Shown here: positions 24,119 to 35,265 of the stretch, in pieces
Layout: the number at the start of each line of letters is the position of its first letter
Position numbering within the stretch: position 1 is the first letter of the stretch
From: Cornus controversa
Lineage: Eukaryota; Streptophyta; Magnoliopsida; Cornales; Cornaceae
Direction of reading: 5' to 3'
DNA length: 64,000 bases
NCBI GenBank assembly: GCA_026545225.1
Contig: CM048845.1
Location: 1,749,001 to 1,813,000, forward strand
Position numbers and translations under genes: made by a program
Notes under the pieces: model-generated
What the model saw: only the letters and a program-made list of their open reading frames with translations
What the model was told of the DNA's origin: nothing
Databases searched by the model: none

Positions 24119-24698
24119 TGACACCGACGCAAGAGAATAACCCAAAAATTCAGAGAAAAGTCTCTAGTATTCAAATTATTATTCAAAATTAAAGTTGACC
24201 TCAAATCAGCCCACAAGCCGGGCTTTATAGTTGAAAAATTATAAATATCGGAATCTTACCAAAAATAGCAAATTTCAATAATCACGTCAAAATAAAATAC
24301 GAAATAAAATAAGTAAGCTGCCAAAAACTGGCCCAAATCGAGTTCAGAATCATTGTTTAAACGACAAAAGAAAATATTACTATAAAAGGAAAGAAAAACT
24401 AAAAATGGGGATTCGAAAGGGAAAACAGCAGATTTTGTGCTCGAAAAAATATGCACCCAGCTTCGCTTTGGTACCCACAACGTGCGCGCCAAAGAGAGCT
24501 TTCCGAATTGGGGTCATAAGAGTGATTCTAATACCCGTAGCCAAAATTATGATCAAAATACCGAAACGCACCCAAAACTGCCCCATAGGGACAAACTTCT
24601 TGCCATCTTTGCGCTGATCTACCAACTCAAGGTATTTCAGCGCTATAAATGTGTCATCTGACAGCTCAGCACCATCTGACTCGGATCCTCCTGCACCA
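24119..24698 (-). mobile_element. Solo LTR, family R, copy 1
   Basis: On the minus strand the ends are TGGTGCAGGAGG (24698) and GGTGTCA (24119). The flanks GTATG and GTATT match at 4 of 5 positions, as an old target duplication would. It splits a copia gag gene. A second copy in the other orientation is at 59986-60523. The open frames in it (for example 24380-24625) have no recognised relatives and are not called as genes. Confidence 0.75.
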
Positions 24699-25191
24699 GT
24701 ATTGTGTCCGTCTTCACATGCCAGAAATCATAATTTTCCCATCAAAAGAAAGAATTGAAGTTCATCAGGCTCCCATATTTTGATTGCCTAAACTAGCCAT
24801 AGTTGTCTTCTTCATTGAGGTTTGTTTTCCCATCACAAATCCTCACCCAAATTATTTTCTTGACCCAAACCTGGCTCCGATACCACATTCTATTGGATAA
24901 TTTGTTAGCCAATACAATGGCTATTGTATATACAAGTCAGATCAACAACATATATTTTGAATGAACAAAACTCATTGAAAACGAAGGAAAAAGAAAAATG
25001 AACAGAGCAAGAGTTTCTTGTTTTCAATTCATATTCTCTGATTGAATTCCAAGAGTCTAATACATTTTGTATATGTCAAAAACATTGGAAAGAGACTCAT
25101 ATAATGTGCACAATTCTCAACCATACAAAAGATAACCAATATCTGATATTTCCAATACAATGGTTAAGTTAAACTAACTAGAGTTACAACA
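24699..25191 (-). mobile_element. Ty1/copia gag start, primer site and 5' LTR
   Basis: The minus strand carries an LTR of about 306 bp from TGTTGTAACTC (25191) to about 24886. It is followed by the primer-binding site TGGTATCGGAGCC (24873-24885), close to the initiator-Met-tRNA complement. Then comes a gag start, MGKQTSMKK (about 24836), with a frameshifted FDGKNYDFWHVKT before the insertion of the R LTR. This gives the order LTR, primer site, gag expected for one element. Confidence 0.8.
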
Positions 25192-25768
25192 TATTAACCT
25201 CAAAAACTATTTTTTTTTTTTAAAAAAAAAAAAACCAAATGGGTCTCATTATTCATGAAGATTTGAGGAGCTTTTGATCCCATTGTTTGGTGTGGGAAAG
25301 CTTGAGTTTAAAAATGAAAAAGAGACCAAGAAATTTTGTGTTTGAAAGCTTTCAAACTATTCTTTTTGGGAGGTTCATTTAGGAGTTGAAGAGTGAATAT
25401 GTCATTTCAATTATCAAATTTAACAGGGAAAGTGTCCAAGGTCTATTATAGAGCGCTAATAACAGTTGGAGTCTAATACTTTTGAGAGAAGAAACTGTTG
25501 GGGTGGTGTGTAAAGAGACTTGTAGAAGATTGAGCGTCATAGAATCTATCTGCAGACGAGTGAAGTATGCGTACGTGGGAATAAGATACGACGTTTTCGT
25601 TATGTAGTATTGCTAACGTATTGGTGGCGGCGCTCACTGATATTTCGCAATTGTAAGATCCGTCAGTCCTATTATATATCTTTCTCTTAGTACAGTTACA
25701 TTTTCCATTCCATCCAATTGCAAATAAAATAAAATAAATTAAATTCTATCTCCCTCCCTTCCAACCTC
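25192..25768. other. Intergenic region upstream of the P450 gene
   Basis: It holds a T12/A13 block at 25209-25236 and otherwise unremarkable AT-rich sequence. The last few hundred bases are the likely promoter of the P450 gene. No other feature was recognised. Confidence 0.5.
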
Positions 25769-25776
25769 TATATAAA
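25769..25776 (+). promoter_or_regulatory. TATA box of the CYP78A gene
   Basis: TATATAAA lies 82-89 bp before the start codon at 25858, in pyrimidine-rich surroundings (25750-25800) that are usual for plant core promoters. It predicts a short 5' leader of about 55 nt. Confidence 0.7.
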
Positions 25777-25857
25777 CCAACTAACCATCTCTCTCTATAT
25801 ATAAACATACTTATATAGCTAGCTCCTAGTTAATTCTGTCCCACCCACGCATGCACC

Positions 25858-27747
25858 ATGAAAACACATATTGAGAGCTTGTGGGTTTTGCTTCTCACTT
25901 CCAAATTCAAATCTCCATCTCTTGAAAGCATCACTTTGCTTTTGTTTCTCCTCTGTGTTGCTTGGTTAGCCATGACTTTGCTCTACTGGGCACACCCTGG
26001 CGGTCCTGCTTGGGGAGTAAATTACTACTCCAAAAATTATTATCGGTGGTGGTGGTGGAAGAGAGGAATTGATACTAACAAAGCCAAGCACATACCAGGA
26101 CCGTGTGGTGTTCCGGTGCTCGGAAGCATCAGCCTCATGGCCGACGTCCTCGCTCACCGCCACCTTGCAGCCATGTCCGACTCTCTCCAAGCAAAGCGCC
26201 TCATGGCTTTCAGCCTCGGAGAGACGCGTGTCATCGTTACTTCCAATCCCGACGTGGCTAAAGATATACTAAACAGCTCTGTCTTTGCTGATCGTCCTGT
26301 CAAAGAGTCTGCTTATAGTTTGATGTTCAACCGAGCAATCGGGTTTGCTCCTTACGGAGCATACTGGAGAACCCTAAGAAGAATAGCCGCCACTCATCTC
26401 TTCTGTCCAAAGCAAATCAACGGCTCCCAAGCTCAGAGATTTCAGATTGCAAACCAGATGGTATCACTCATTCATGTCAAACACATACATGGTGGAGAAT
26501 TAATCAATGTCCGCGATACACTACTAAAGCCAGCTTCATTGAACAACATGATGTGTTCTGTGTTTGGACGCAAATACCAGCTTGGTTCATCCAACAGCGA
26601 AACACATGAACTAAGTCGACTCGTGGAAGAAGGCTATATGCTATTAGGCCAACTCAATTGGTCCGACCATCTTCCTTGGCTTGCCGGGTTCGACCCACAA
26701 AAGATCCGGTATAGGTGCTCCAAACTCGTGCCCAGAGTGAACCAGTTCATAAACCGGATTATCTCCGAGCATAGAGCACAGTCCACCATAGCTCAAAGAA
26801 ACCATGATTTTGTTGACGTTTTGCTCTCCCTGGATGGACCAGATAAATTATCGGATTCTGATATGGTCGCTGTCCTTTGGGTAAGTAATCTTCTTAATAT
26901 TTATTGTGAGGTTACAAAAATGAAGCTAGCTAGGTTTTAATTTGACACACATAATGAGTATACATCAATGTAAAATTATTGATGTGCTTCAAAAAAAAAA
27001 AACATATTGTAGTAATTATTTGTTGCATGCATTTACGTGTTATATATAAAGCTTGATCTTTTTGAAGCTATATATACATACAAATATTTATATACGGAGT
27101 ATATATATATTACTATTATTCGTTGCAGGAAATGATATTTAGAGGGACGGATACAGTGGCGGTTTTGATAGAGTGGATTCTGGCGAGGATGGTAATCCAC
27201 CAAGATATCCAATCAAAGGTACACGAAGAGCTCGACCACACCGTGGGCAGATCAAGACCAGTGAAGGAATCAGATATCACATCAATGGTATACCTTCAGG
27301 CAGTGGTGAAGGAAGGTCTGAGGGTACACCCACCTGGCCCACTTCTGTCGTGGGCCCGTTTGGCCACCGCAGACACTAGAGTTGATGGATATCACGTGCC
27401 ATCAGGGACCACTGCAATGGTGAACATGTGGGCCATCACGCGGGACCCACAAGTCTGGTCGGATCCACTCCGTTTTCTGCCAGAGAGGTTCGTGACACAG
27501 CATGCTGACGTTGACTTCTTCTCGGTGATGGGGTCTGATCTCAGGCTGGCGCCATTCGGGTCGGGCAGGAGGACTTGCCCCGGGAAGGCATTGGGTTTGA
27601 CCACAGTCAGCTTCTGGGTGGCCACTCTGCTGCATGAGTTCAAATGGCTCCCATCCAATCACAACCCCGTGGATCTCTCTGAGGCGCTTAGGCTTTCTTG
27701 CGAAATGGCAAACCCTCTCGCTGTTCAAGTTCACCCCAGGCGTACGT

Positions 27748-27749
<2 letters not shown>
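25858..27749 (+). CDS. CYP78A: Cytochrome P450, CYP78A subfamily (two exons)
   Basis: Exons 25858-26880 and 27129-27749 join across a 248-bp GT-AG intron to give 547 aa, normal for CYP78A. The intron falls after DMVAVLW and before [11 protein letters not shown], the family position. In order: N-terminal membrane anchor (about residues 25-44), the CYP78A mark HPGGPAWG (46-53), proline hinge [11 protein letters not shown] (79-89), C-helix WRTLRR (170-175), SADRP-like [11 protein letters not shown] (143-153), I-helix FRGTDT (345-350), K-helix KEGLR (Glu403, Arg406), PERF (459-462), and haem loop [11 protein letters not shown] with the haem-ligand Cys491. All catalytic motifs are intact. CYP78A enzymes (KLUH/CYP78A5 and relatives) are ER-bound monooxygenases that promote organ and seed growth; the substrate is not settled. 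A tryptophan run (64-67) after the anchor is unusual. The start was chosen for length and for the anchor directly after it. The orthology within CYP78A is not resolved. Confidence 0.95.

Positions 27750-27785
<36 letters not shown>
27750..27785. repeat. (TA)n microsatellite after the P450 stop codon
   Basis: About 17 TA units begin directly after the TAG stop, inside what must be the 3' untranslated region. They may vary between individuals. Confidence 0.9.
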
Positions 27786-27789
<4 letters not shown>

Positions 27790-28729
27790 CACATATATAT
27801 GCTGGTGCTTTTGTAGATATCCATGGAATCCTCTCTATCTATTAAGAAAGTATTGGACGGCCCGGGTACGGTACTCCACAATCCCTTAACTGCCTGTAAA
27901 TTAAATATGGTGGTGTTTTGGCAATGTAATTAAGTTATCAGACTATAATATATGTTGTGTTTAATATATATTTGAGAATGGCAACATTATGACCTGAATG
28001 GTGTGACGTAATAAAGTTTATTCAGGTAAAATTAAAAATAAAAAAAGAAATATATATTTTAATTGTTAACACATATATGCATATTTGTACGGTTCAATAT
28101 TGATCTGAATCGAATCTTACTGAAACATATACAAAAGTACAAACAAAGGTATTTTGGATTTGCCAACAGATAGAGCCAACAATTGCTATCGTCTTTTAGG
28201 TGCACGCATTATTAAAAATTTCAACCTCCGTCGGGATAACTACATTTCATGAACAACAAAGCAAAAAGCATGTGAAATTTGCATGGGCTGAAAAGAACTG
28301 CACATACTTGGTGAAACAAAACCATTACAAAATCATTTCGTCCATTACTGGCTACAAGTCGTTTCTCGATCGTAAAAACCCTAAGCTACATCTTCTTTGC
28401 AAGAAACCCTTAGAAGAGAAGTCCAAAATTTCTGTTAGATACATCGTTGTCGACTCTGGTTTGGCTCGATATGTTTCACTCGAGTGGTGTCTTCATTGCA
28501 GCTAGCGGCCAAGCAAGTTAACAAAGACTTGTCACCATCTATGAATAACTTTTGTGCAAGCTAGCAAGATTTGATAAGATCCGTTTAACTCAAATTTTTG
28601 TAGATGGTTACAAAAGCACAAACTTCATATGACACTGACTGTGTCTCTATCCCACGCCATACACAAAATCTAATTGAATAATTCTATCTTTTGATAATAG
28701 TAGTTTGTGGTGGCTAAAGGAGATTTAGT
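27786..28729. other. Intergenic region; one unrecognised open frame
   Basis: An open frame of 101 codons at 28200-28505 (plus) begins MHALLKISTSVGITTF and ends EWCLHCS. I recognise no family, and it has no visible promoter, intron signals or repeats. I do not call it as a gene. The rest is AT-rich and featureless. Confidence 0.35.
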
Positions 28730-30730
28730 ACTGAAGGCTAGGGGTTTTTGAGGTTATAAATATATAAGCCATACATATTTGAGGTTACTTTGTATTGAAG
28801 TTATATACAAAAGGGGTACATGTTAAAGGCTACTGTTTTGAGATTTATATATAAAAATGTATACAAAGTTAGTTAAATAATATTTGAAAAAATATAAAAC
28901 AAAATTTATTGGGATCCTACGAACACACACTTCTATATTTTATATCTACTCAAGTCAAGAGGCATACTTATGTAAATAGGTAGAAAAGTTTTGCTACGAG
29001 GAATGACTATCACAGGACTGGACTGTGTGTGTGTTGAGAAGAATTAAGCTAAGCTGATGATAATAGACAATAAGAATATAAGCTGGGTGCTAGATGGGAG
29101 AAAGAGAAAGCAAGAGTGATTAGAAGAGAGAGAGGGGGCATCAGTATGATTCACATGTCACCATGTCGTGGGGTATTTATAGACCTTGAGCGTGGGGCTT
29201 ATGACAGCTGTCATCCTACGTGGCACTTGGTCGTGTGTCTTGTACTAACCCTTGTGGACGAGCTGGTGTGATGTGGGCAGGTGCAAAAAGAGACAATGGG
29301 CTGAGCTACCACACTGACAAGGTATAGGGTGCTCAATCCCACATCGTCTGGGTGTGGAGAAGATGATATGCTTATATGTAGTGTGTTCTCTTCAAATGGT
29401 ATGAGGCCTTTTGGGGTAAAATCCAAGACCAAAATCATGCGAGCTCAGGCCCAAAGCGGACAATATCATACCAAATGTTGGAGCGGAGTATTATATGTCT
29501 CTTCCTTCACTGCCCTTGGTTGTAACTATGAGCCTAGATCCTTGTACCCTTCGCGGGCTTGGTTATACCAGCGAGAGGCTATGATGATGCCCGCGTGCAG
29601 TCATACTAGCATAGCCTTTAGATGTTCATGGCTCAATGAGCCTTCCTCTCAATCCTCCATACCACACTCAACCCACCTTCCCGCCTGGGACAATGACGCC
29701 ATATGCTTCATTATGACAGCATGATCGCCCAGACCATATCATAGCCTGTCTCTGTGCCTAAAATGATTTGTGGGACCCCGTAGCCTCATACTAATTTCCA
29801 CTCCTCAATGCCAAAAGTAACGTCATGACAAGTTACTTTTCATATTGAAGAAAGGAATTAATAGTCTTCTACATAGCCCTTGCTATAAGGACAACCACTC
29901 AGGATTGTGAGCTGACAAGCCACACAATGGCCCATTCATCCATGGTTCCTTGTTGCCCTTGAGAGCATACCCTGATTGTTAGTTTAGAGGTGTTTTATGG
30001 AAACATGCTCTTCTTAGAGTTGGTTTCAAAAAACACCATCCAATTACTAACCATAACATGCCTGTCGGAGATTATTGCCCCCAATCCCATCACTCCTTAT
30101 GTACTGGTGTGCTTGCCAATCCCTTGCTGGCCTTGAAGGATCCTCCTATGTAAAGAAATCCATGTGCGGGGAAGTGCTACCCGCACATGGGTTAACCTCA
30201 TGGGTGCATGTCCCCCGCGGGAATATCCCATACGCGGGAAGGATGCCCTCACGTAGGGTCTTCTCGCGGGTAACTTCCTGACTGCGAGCACCATTCTTCT
30301 TTTCTATTTTGCTCTTGTAGATGGTTCATCCCTATACCTTTAGCCTGCCTTTCTTCGCTCTATGTTACCCTTATTTACAACTTGAGACGCTCTTTGAGCT
30401 AGGTGGACAGTTATATTATGGGTCGCAGTGTTTTCTTAAAAGCTGTTGCAACTACATTTAAGGTTTAAAACAACTATTTTGAGAATGTGGTTTGGAGGAT
30501 TGAGTTAAGGGTTCTTCAATGAATGAGAGAAGTGCCTAGAAGGTGTTTTGCATCCCCCCCCCCCAACTGAAAGGGGTTGGAAAGAGGGAGTGACCCACTA
30601 CCTTATGAGCCCTTCACTATTTTAAGTATTTGTCTTAACTTTCACCTATTTCCATAGCTTCAAGGGGCTTGTTCTTCATTTATTTGTGAATCACTTCATT
30701 TTATTTCATGTTCCTAAATATTTACCTACA
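28730..30730 (+). repeat. Dispersed repeat X, copy 1, split by a solo LTR
   Basis: 28730-28970 carries phrases such as 'gaggttatatatataaaagg', 'aaatttattgggatcctac' and 'tatctactcaagtca'. They recur at 41335-41620, 55105-55265 (partial) and 59692-59985. After the LTR at 28971-30379 the repeat resumes with 'tttgagctaggtgg', 'tttaaaacaactattttg' and 'gagttaagggttcttc'. These match 59955-60600 and 41866-42660. I cannot assign it to a known element class. Confidence 0.7.
28971..30379 (-). mobile_element. Solo LTR (1.41 kb) in repeat X
   Basis: The ends are TGTAAATA...TATTTACA, flanked by ACTTA (28966-28970) and ACTTG (30380-30384), 4 of 5 matching. Comparison with 59955-59990 shows the empty site. 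On the minus strand a TATA box reads CTATAAATACCCCA (about 29170-29183), followed by a CT-rich leader (about 29100-29135), so the promoter orientation is minus. A smaller repeat of the 'tcccacatcg...ggacaatatc' kind, known to me from many plant genomes, lies at about 29330-29500. No protein is encoded. Confidence 0.8.
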
Positions 30731-31041
30731 TTTTATTAGCTACAATAGTGGGAGGAAATTGCTTTACAATACGATTCCAGCAAGACAGTCTACCTGCTTT
30801 AACTGACAGGTTCCACCTCCTGTGCAAGATCGCTTACCAAACTGATTCCCTACCTAGCCACAGTCATATATCATTCCATAGTCACCCCCGCTATCTTTGT
30901 TATGAGATTTTCTTACTCCGACTCTACCTGCTATGTCTTAGTCGATTCTTTCAGAATTACCCCACCCCAAATTTGTGGTCAATAAAGAAGAAAGATTTTC
31001 ACCTTTCCACCAGTCGATCGTGTAATTTTTTAATGTCTACA
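30731..31041 (-). mobile_element. 3' LTR (partial) of gag-only Ty3-like element
   Basis: The minus strand starts TGTAGACATTAAAAAATTAC at 31041, directly after a polypurine tract GAAGTGGGGGCAATT (31042-31056). The first ~24 bases equal the start of the LTR at 38599-39297, after which the two differ. So it is either the 3' LTR of a recombined element or the LTR of a related one. The left end is not certain. Confidence 0.55.
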
Positions 31042-31056
31042 AATTGCCCCCACTTC
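31042..31056 (-). other. Polypurine tract next to 3' LTR
   Basis: GAAGTGGGGGCAATT on the minus strand abuts the LTR start TGTAGACATT. This is the expected plus-strand primer of an LTR element and fixes the orientation as minus. Confidence 0.7.
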
Positions 31057-31139
31057 AAGTCTCGCGCGATATCAAGCTTGTTACGTACCTAAAGCGGGAC
31101 TTGAAGTATTTAAATTTTACAAACTTTTTTTTTTTTCGA

Positions 31140-31547
31140 AAATCCAAGTGCAAAGAGGATGTCTTATTTGTCAAGTTGAATCAAAGACTTGAGGATCCTA
31201 TTACAAATAGGATTATTTTTTTTATCCAAATGGAATTATAGACTTGAGAATCCTATTGCAAATAGGATTTTTTTTTCTTGTCTAAGTGGAATTGAAGACT
31301 TGAGAATCCTATTGCAAATAGGATTTTTTTCTTGTCCAAATAAAATTGTAGACTTGAGGATCCTATTGCAAATAGAAATTTTTTTTCTTTGTCTAACTGG
31401 AATTGAAGACTTGAGGATACTATTACAAATAGGATTTTTTTCTTTGTCCAAGTGGAATTGAAGACTTGAGGATACTATTACAAATAGGATTTTTTTTTCT
31501 TTTCTAAGTGGAATTGAAGTCTTGAAAATCCAATGGCAAATAGGATT
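31140..31547. repeat. 55-bp tandem repeat with internal hairpin
   Basis: Seven units start near 31186, 31241, 31297, 31351, 31408, 31463 and 31519 (54-57 bp apart). Each has GACTTGAG, then ATCCTATTGCAAATAGGAT, whose arms ATCCTATT/AATAGGAT can pair, then a T-run and 'aagtggaattg'. The open frames on either strand here simply follow the repeat. Confidence 0.85.
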
Positions 31548-31654
31548 AATCCACATCTATATATATATGTAACAAATACATGAGGCTTTTAACATCAAAG
31601 ATAATGCTTGATATCAGAGATAATTGAAAGAAATCTCCCGAACTCTAGTAACGG

Positions 31655-32540
31655 TAAGCTATTCTCTTTTTTTTCTTTAAGCTCTTCTCTTTTTCTTTTT
31701 TTTGTCACATGACTGATTACTTAGTTTCCTGTTTTCTTTTTCTTCCTATTCTGTCTTTTTTTTTTCTTCTACCGCTGCCTTCTGCAATACATTATCTTTT
31801 TTTTTTACTTTTCTTCATGTATGGCTATTTCTTTTTTTCTTCTTGCCTTCATGTCTTATAATCCACGTAAGGGTGGCAATATTTGACACGACACGAAATA
31901 AGCGGATATGGGTTTGAGCTTATTGTGTTCGTGTCCTAATCGTGTCTACACGATAGACCCGATAAGAAATTGTGTTGTGTTCGTGTTTGACCCGCTAACA
32001 CGAAACTAACACAGTTTACCTGATTAAATATTCGTGTTGTGTCATGTCGTGTCGTTTTACCCGTTTACATTAACGTGTCGTGTCGTGTCGTGTCAACACG
32101 ACCCATTAACCCGCATAACTCATTAATTTATTAATTTGTTTTAAAATGTAAAAATATATAAAGCTTAATATTGTAAATTTGTTTTAAAATGTTAAAAACA
32201 TGTAAACTTATATATTTAATAAATATAAAAAAATTGTGATAAATATAAAAAAATTTAAAATAAAATAAAGTAAATAAAATAAAATATCTAGAATGCTTGA
32301 AATTTGGCACACACACTCCATAGAAACTTGACACGGTGTTTTATAAAAGAAAACCCTTTATTTTAATCAATCATACCGTTCATTAACCAACCTTCTCATA
32401 AGAATAACATATACAAAATGATAAGAAATTTGATGTAAAGTTATTAATGTCCATCAAGCACCAAGGCTTACAAGTTACAAATGGGTGCATTACTGCATTA
32501 ACTAACTAATATATTAGTCATCATCAACTAAACCACCCAT

Positions 32541-32579
<39 letters not shown>

Positions 32580-34815
32580 TTGTGTCTCCACCATTACATA
32601 AAAATAATAATATCCGATCAAAATAAACTGGTTTCTACAATCTAATCCTCGTTTGAATTAAATAAATTTTGGTCTTTATGAAAAATTCAGATTATTACAA
32701 ATATGTTATATATAGTATATATACTGTTTGTGCTAGACTCTGGTGGTGTGAGTTAGGTGTTGTGATTGCAACGTCTTGTATGTATGAAAAGTGAGAGTGA
32801 TGATTATTGAAGAGAATAATATTTTTTATTCGTTGATTTTGAAAACTTTGAGTATAAAATTTCATTATGATATACCAATATTCATGTGAAAATTATAATG
32901 GGAATATATATATGGTGGATATATAAATATAATTATATATGAATGATAGTCATAATTGTTCTTTAGTATCCCGAAATATATAGTATAACATGTAATCGTT
33001 ATAAGTAATATAAGTTAAACTATTCTCTTATATTTCCTCAAATTTTGATTAATTAGTTAAGTGTCTACAAAATCAATTAAAATAATTGATAAGTTAGTTT
33101 AAATCATTTAATCTGAATATCTAGTTTTATGAAATTAGGTTTTTTTTATTGTCCCGAGATATATAGTATAACATATAATAGTTAAAGTAATATAAGTTAA
33201 ACCACTCCTTTAGTTTTTTTCAATAATACTTCAACATTAATATAAATTAAAAATATATATTAATTCAATGAGATATATATTTAATGTTTGTTCTAAATGC
33301 TCTATTAATGTTTTTACTTGATTTCAAGATAGTGAAAATTATGTCACTGATTTAATTACTTAGTTAATATAATTAATAACATTTGTTTGTTATATTAAAA
33401 ATGAGAGGAAAATATTATTGTAATTTAATTAATGTTCAAAATTTATTAAGTTCAAATATTTATTATTATAGATTAAATATTATTGTTATGACATTTATAA
33501 ACAAAAAATATTGGTGGGTAAGTGGTAGGAGTGTTTGATTGGTTTAGGTTTAGTCTTAGGGTCGATTCCTTTCAATGGCATTCTTTTTGATAAAAAAACT
33601 CAGGTTACACGGATCGTATCGTGTCACCTATCGAGTTGTGTCGTGTCATCCATTACGACCCGTTTATAAACGGGTGAAACGGGTCGTGTCATGTCACCAG
33701 TTTAATAAGTGGGTCGTGTTCGTGTTCAAATTATGTGACACGATTAGTAATCGTGTCGTATTCGTGTTGACCCATTTATTCGAATACTCGTGTGTCGACA
33801 CGACACGAACACGATCCGATGACATGATTTGCCACCCCTAAATCCACGTGCACCAGTCACACTTCTAATATCTTCAAATTTGTTAGTAGTGTATGTGCCT
33901 TCTAACAGTGTCATCAACTGTATGTGCCTTCTCTTGCTCATATATGTACACATAGGCCTTCACTGTTATAGGTACTAACTTTTTCTACTAACCTAACTTT
34001 TTTTTCTATTAACTTTTTCTTTCTTTTTCTTTTTCTTCTTCTTCACGCCACTAGATGGGTTAATTTTTTTTCTCTTTCTTTCTTCTTTCTCCTACTGCCA
34101 ATCACACCGTTTTCTTCCTTCTTTTTCTTTTTCTTTTTCATTTTCTTTTTTTTTTCATTTTTTTTCTCTCTCTTTCCTCCTACTGCCGTTTTCTTCCCCT
34201 TTTTTTTCTTTTTTTTTCTTCTTTCTTTTCTTCTACGTTGTTTTCTTCTTTCTTTTTTTTTCTTCTCTTTCTCTCTTCTTTATCTCTCTTTCCTTCTACT
34301 GCTGTTTTCTTCCCCTTTTTTTCCTTCTCTTTCTTTCTTCTTTCCTTCTACTTTTTCTTTCTGTTCTATTTTCTTCCCTTTTTTTTTTCTTCTTTTTTTT
34401 TCCTTCTCTTTCTTTCTTCTTTCCTTCTACTTTTTCTTTCTGTGCGCCACTTTTTTTTTCTCTTCTTTCTTTTTTTTCTTTTTCTTTTTCTTTCTTTTCT
34501 TCTTCTCTTCTTTCTCCTTGCGCTGACTTTTTTTTTTCTCCTCTTTTGCACGCCTGTTGTTTTTTCTTTTCTTCCTTCTTTCTCTCTCTTTCCTTCTATT
34601 GCTACCACTATGCCTTCAACTCCTTCTTTTCTTTTCTTTTCTTTTTTTTTCTTCTTCTTTCTCTTTCTCTTGTACGCCTGCTAACTTCTTCTTCTTTTTT
34701 TTTTTCTTTTTTTTAATCTCTTCTATGTTACATACTGTCTTTTTTTTTCTTCTTTCCTTCTTCTCACGTACAAAACTAATTGTTCCTTTCTTTTCTTTTC
34801 TTTTTTTGCTGAAGT
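31655..34815. repeat. Polypyrimidine/polypurine tract, split by a hAT element
   Basis: Plus-strand T/C runs at 31655-31860 resume after the hAT insertion and are dense from 33990 to 34815. Phrases such as 'ctgttttcttcccc' and 'ttctttccttctactttttctttctg' recur, so part of it is a degraded tandem array. Long open frames in it (for example 34238-34684) are low-complexity artefacts. Confidence 0.85.
31868..33840. mobile_element. Non-autonomous hAT element (1.97 kb)
   Basis: The ends are TAAGGGTGGCAA at 31868 and, read inward from the right, TAGGGGTGGCAAATCATGTC at 33840. Both are flanked by the perfect 8-bp duplication AATCCACG (31860-31867 and 33841-33848). The subterminal 220-240 bp on each side are full of ACACGAC/GTCGTGT repeats. 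The interior (32130-33570) is very AT-rich with a (TA)n(TG)n microsatellite at about 32540-32580. No transposase is seen. Confidence 0.9.
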
Positions 34816-35264
34816 GGCAAGAAGTGACGTGGCGGATGACTAGGCATTGCATGATGATTGGACAATGACACGGCAGGTGACTGGATGTGTAAAAAAATAT
34901 ATGTATATAAGGATTTTCATGCTACTTCCCTAGTTTTGAACCTAAGACCTAATGATGAGTTATTACAAGATCAAGCCATCTTTACTAGACTGCCCCATGT
35001 ATTACAAATCTTTGTAACCAAGTATACATGCGGCTAAACTTCGAAAAGAACTATTTTTTTTTTCAGATCGATTTTTACTTGTAGGCTCTGCTTGAGCTTT
35101 GTGTTGCCTCTGAAAATATATAGATTCATTGAACTCATTGATGAAGATAACTTTGCGTGAGTCACTCAACTCTTCTCTTGAAAGATTAAAATTTTTTTTT
35201 GTCAATTCTTGCAGGTCAAATTGTTTCTCTCAAAATATAGAGTTTCGGACGCCATTCATTAGTG
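34816..35264. other. Non-coding spacer of gag-only element
   Basis: I see no gene here. It links the polypyrimidine tract to the 42-bp minisatellite. Its only notable phrase is 'gtgcatgtcactcaactcttctcttg'-like text (35158-35180) that partly recurs at 35960-35985 on the far side of the minisatellite. Confidence 0.4.
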
Positions 35265-35265
35265 C

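Noticed and set aside
25192-25860. Possible additional exon upstream of the P450 start
   Set aside because: The first exon already begins with Met, membrane anchor and the CYP78A mark, and a TATA box lies 82 bp upstream.
28200-28505. 101-codon open frame downstream of the P450 gene
   Set aside because: No family, splice or promoter evidence; length is within chance for this composition.
34238-34868. Long Phe/Leu/Ser-rich open frames and Lys/Arg-rich frames on the other strand
   Set aside because: They are read-through of a polypyrimidine tract with no protein-like composition.
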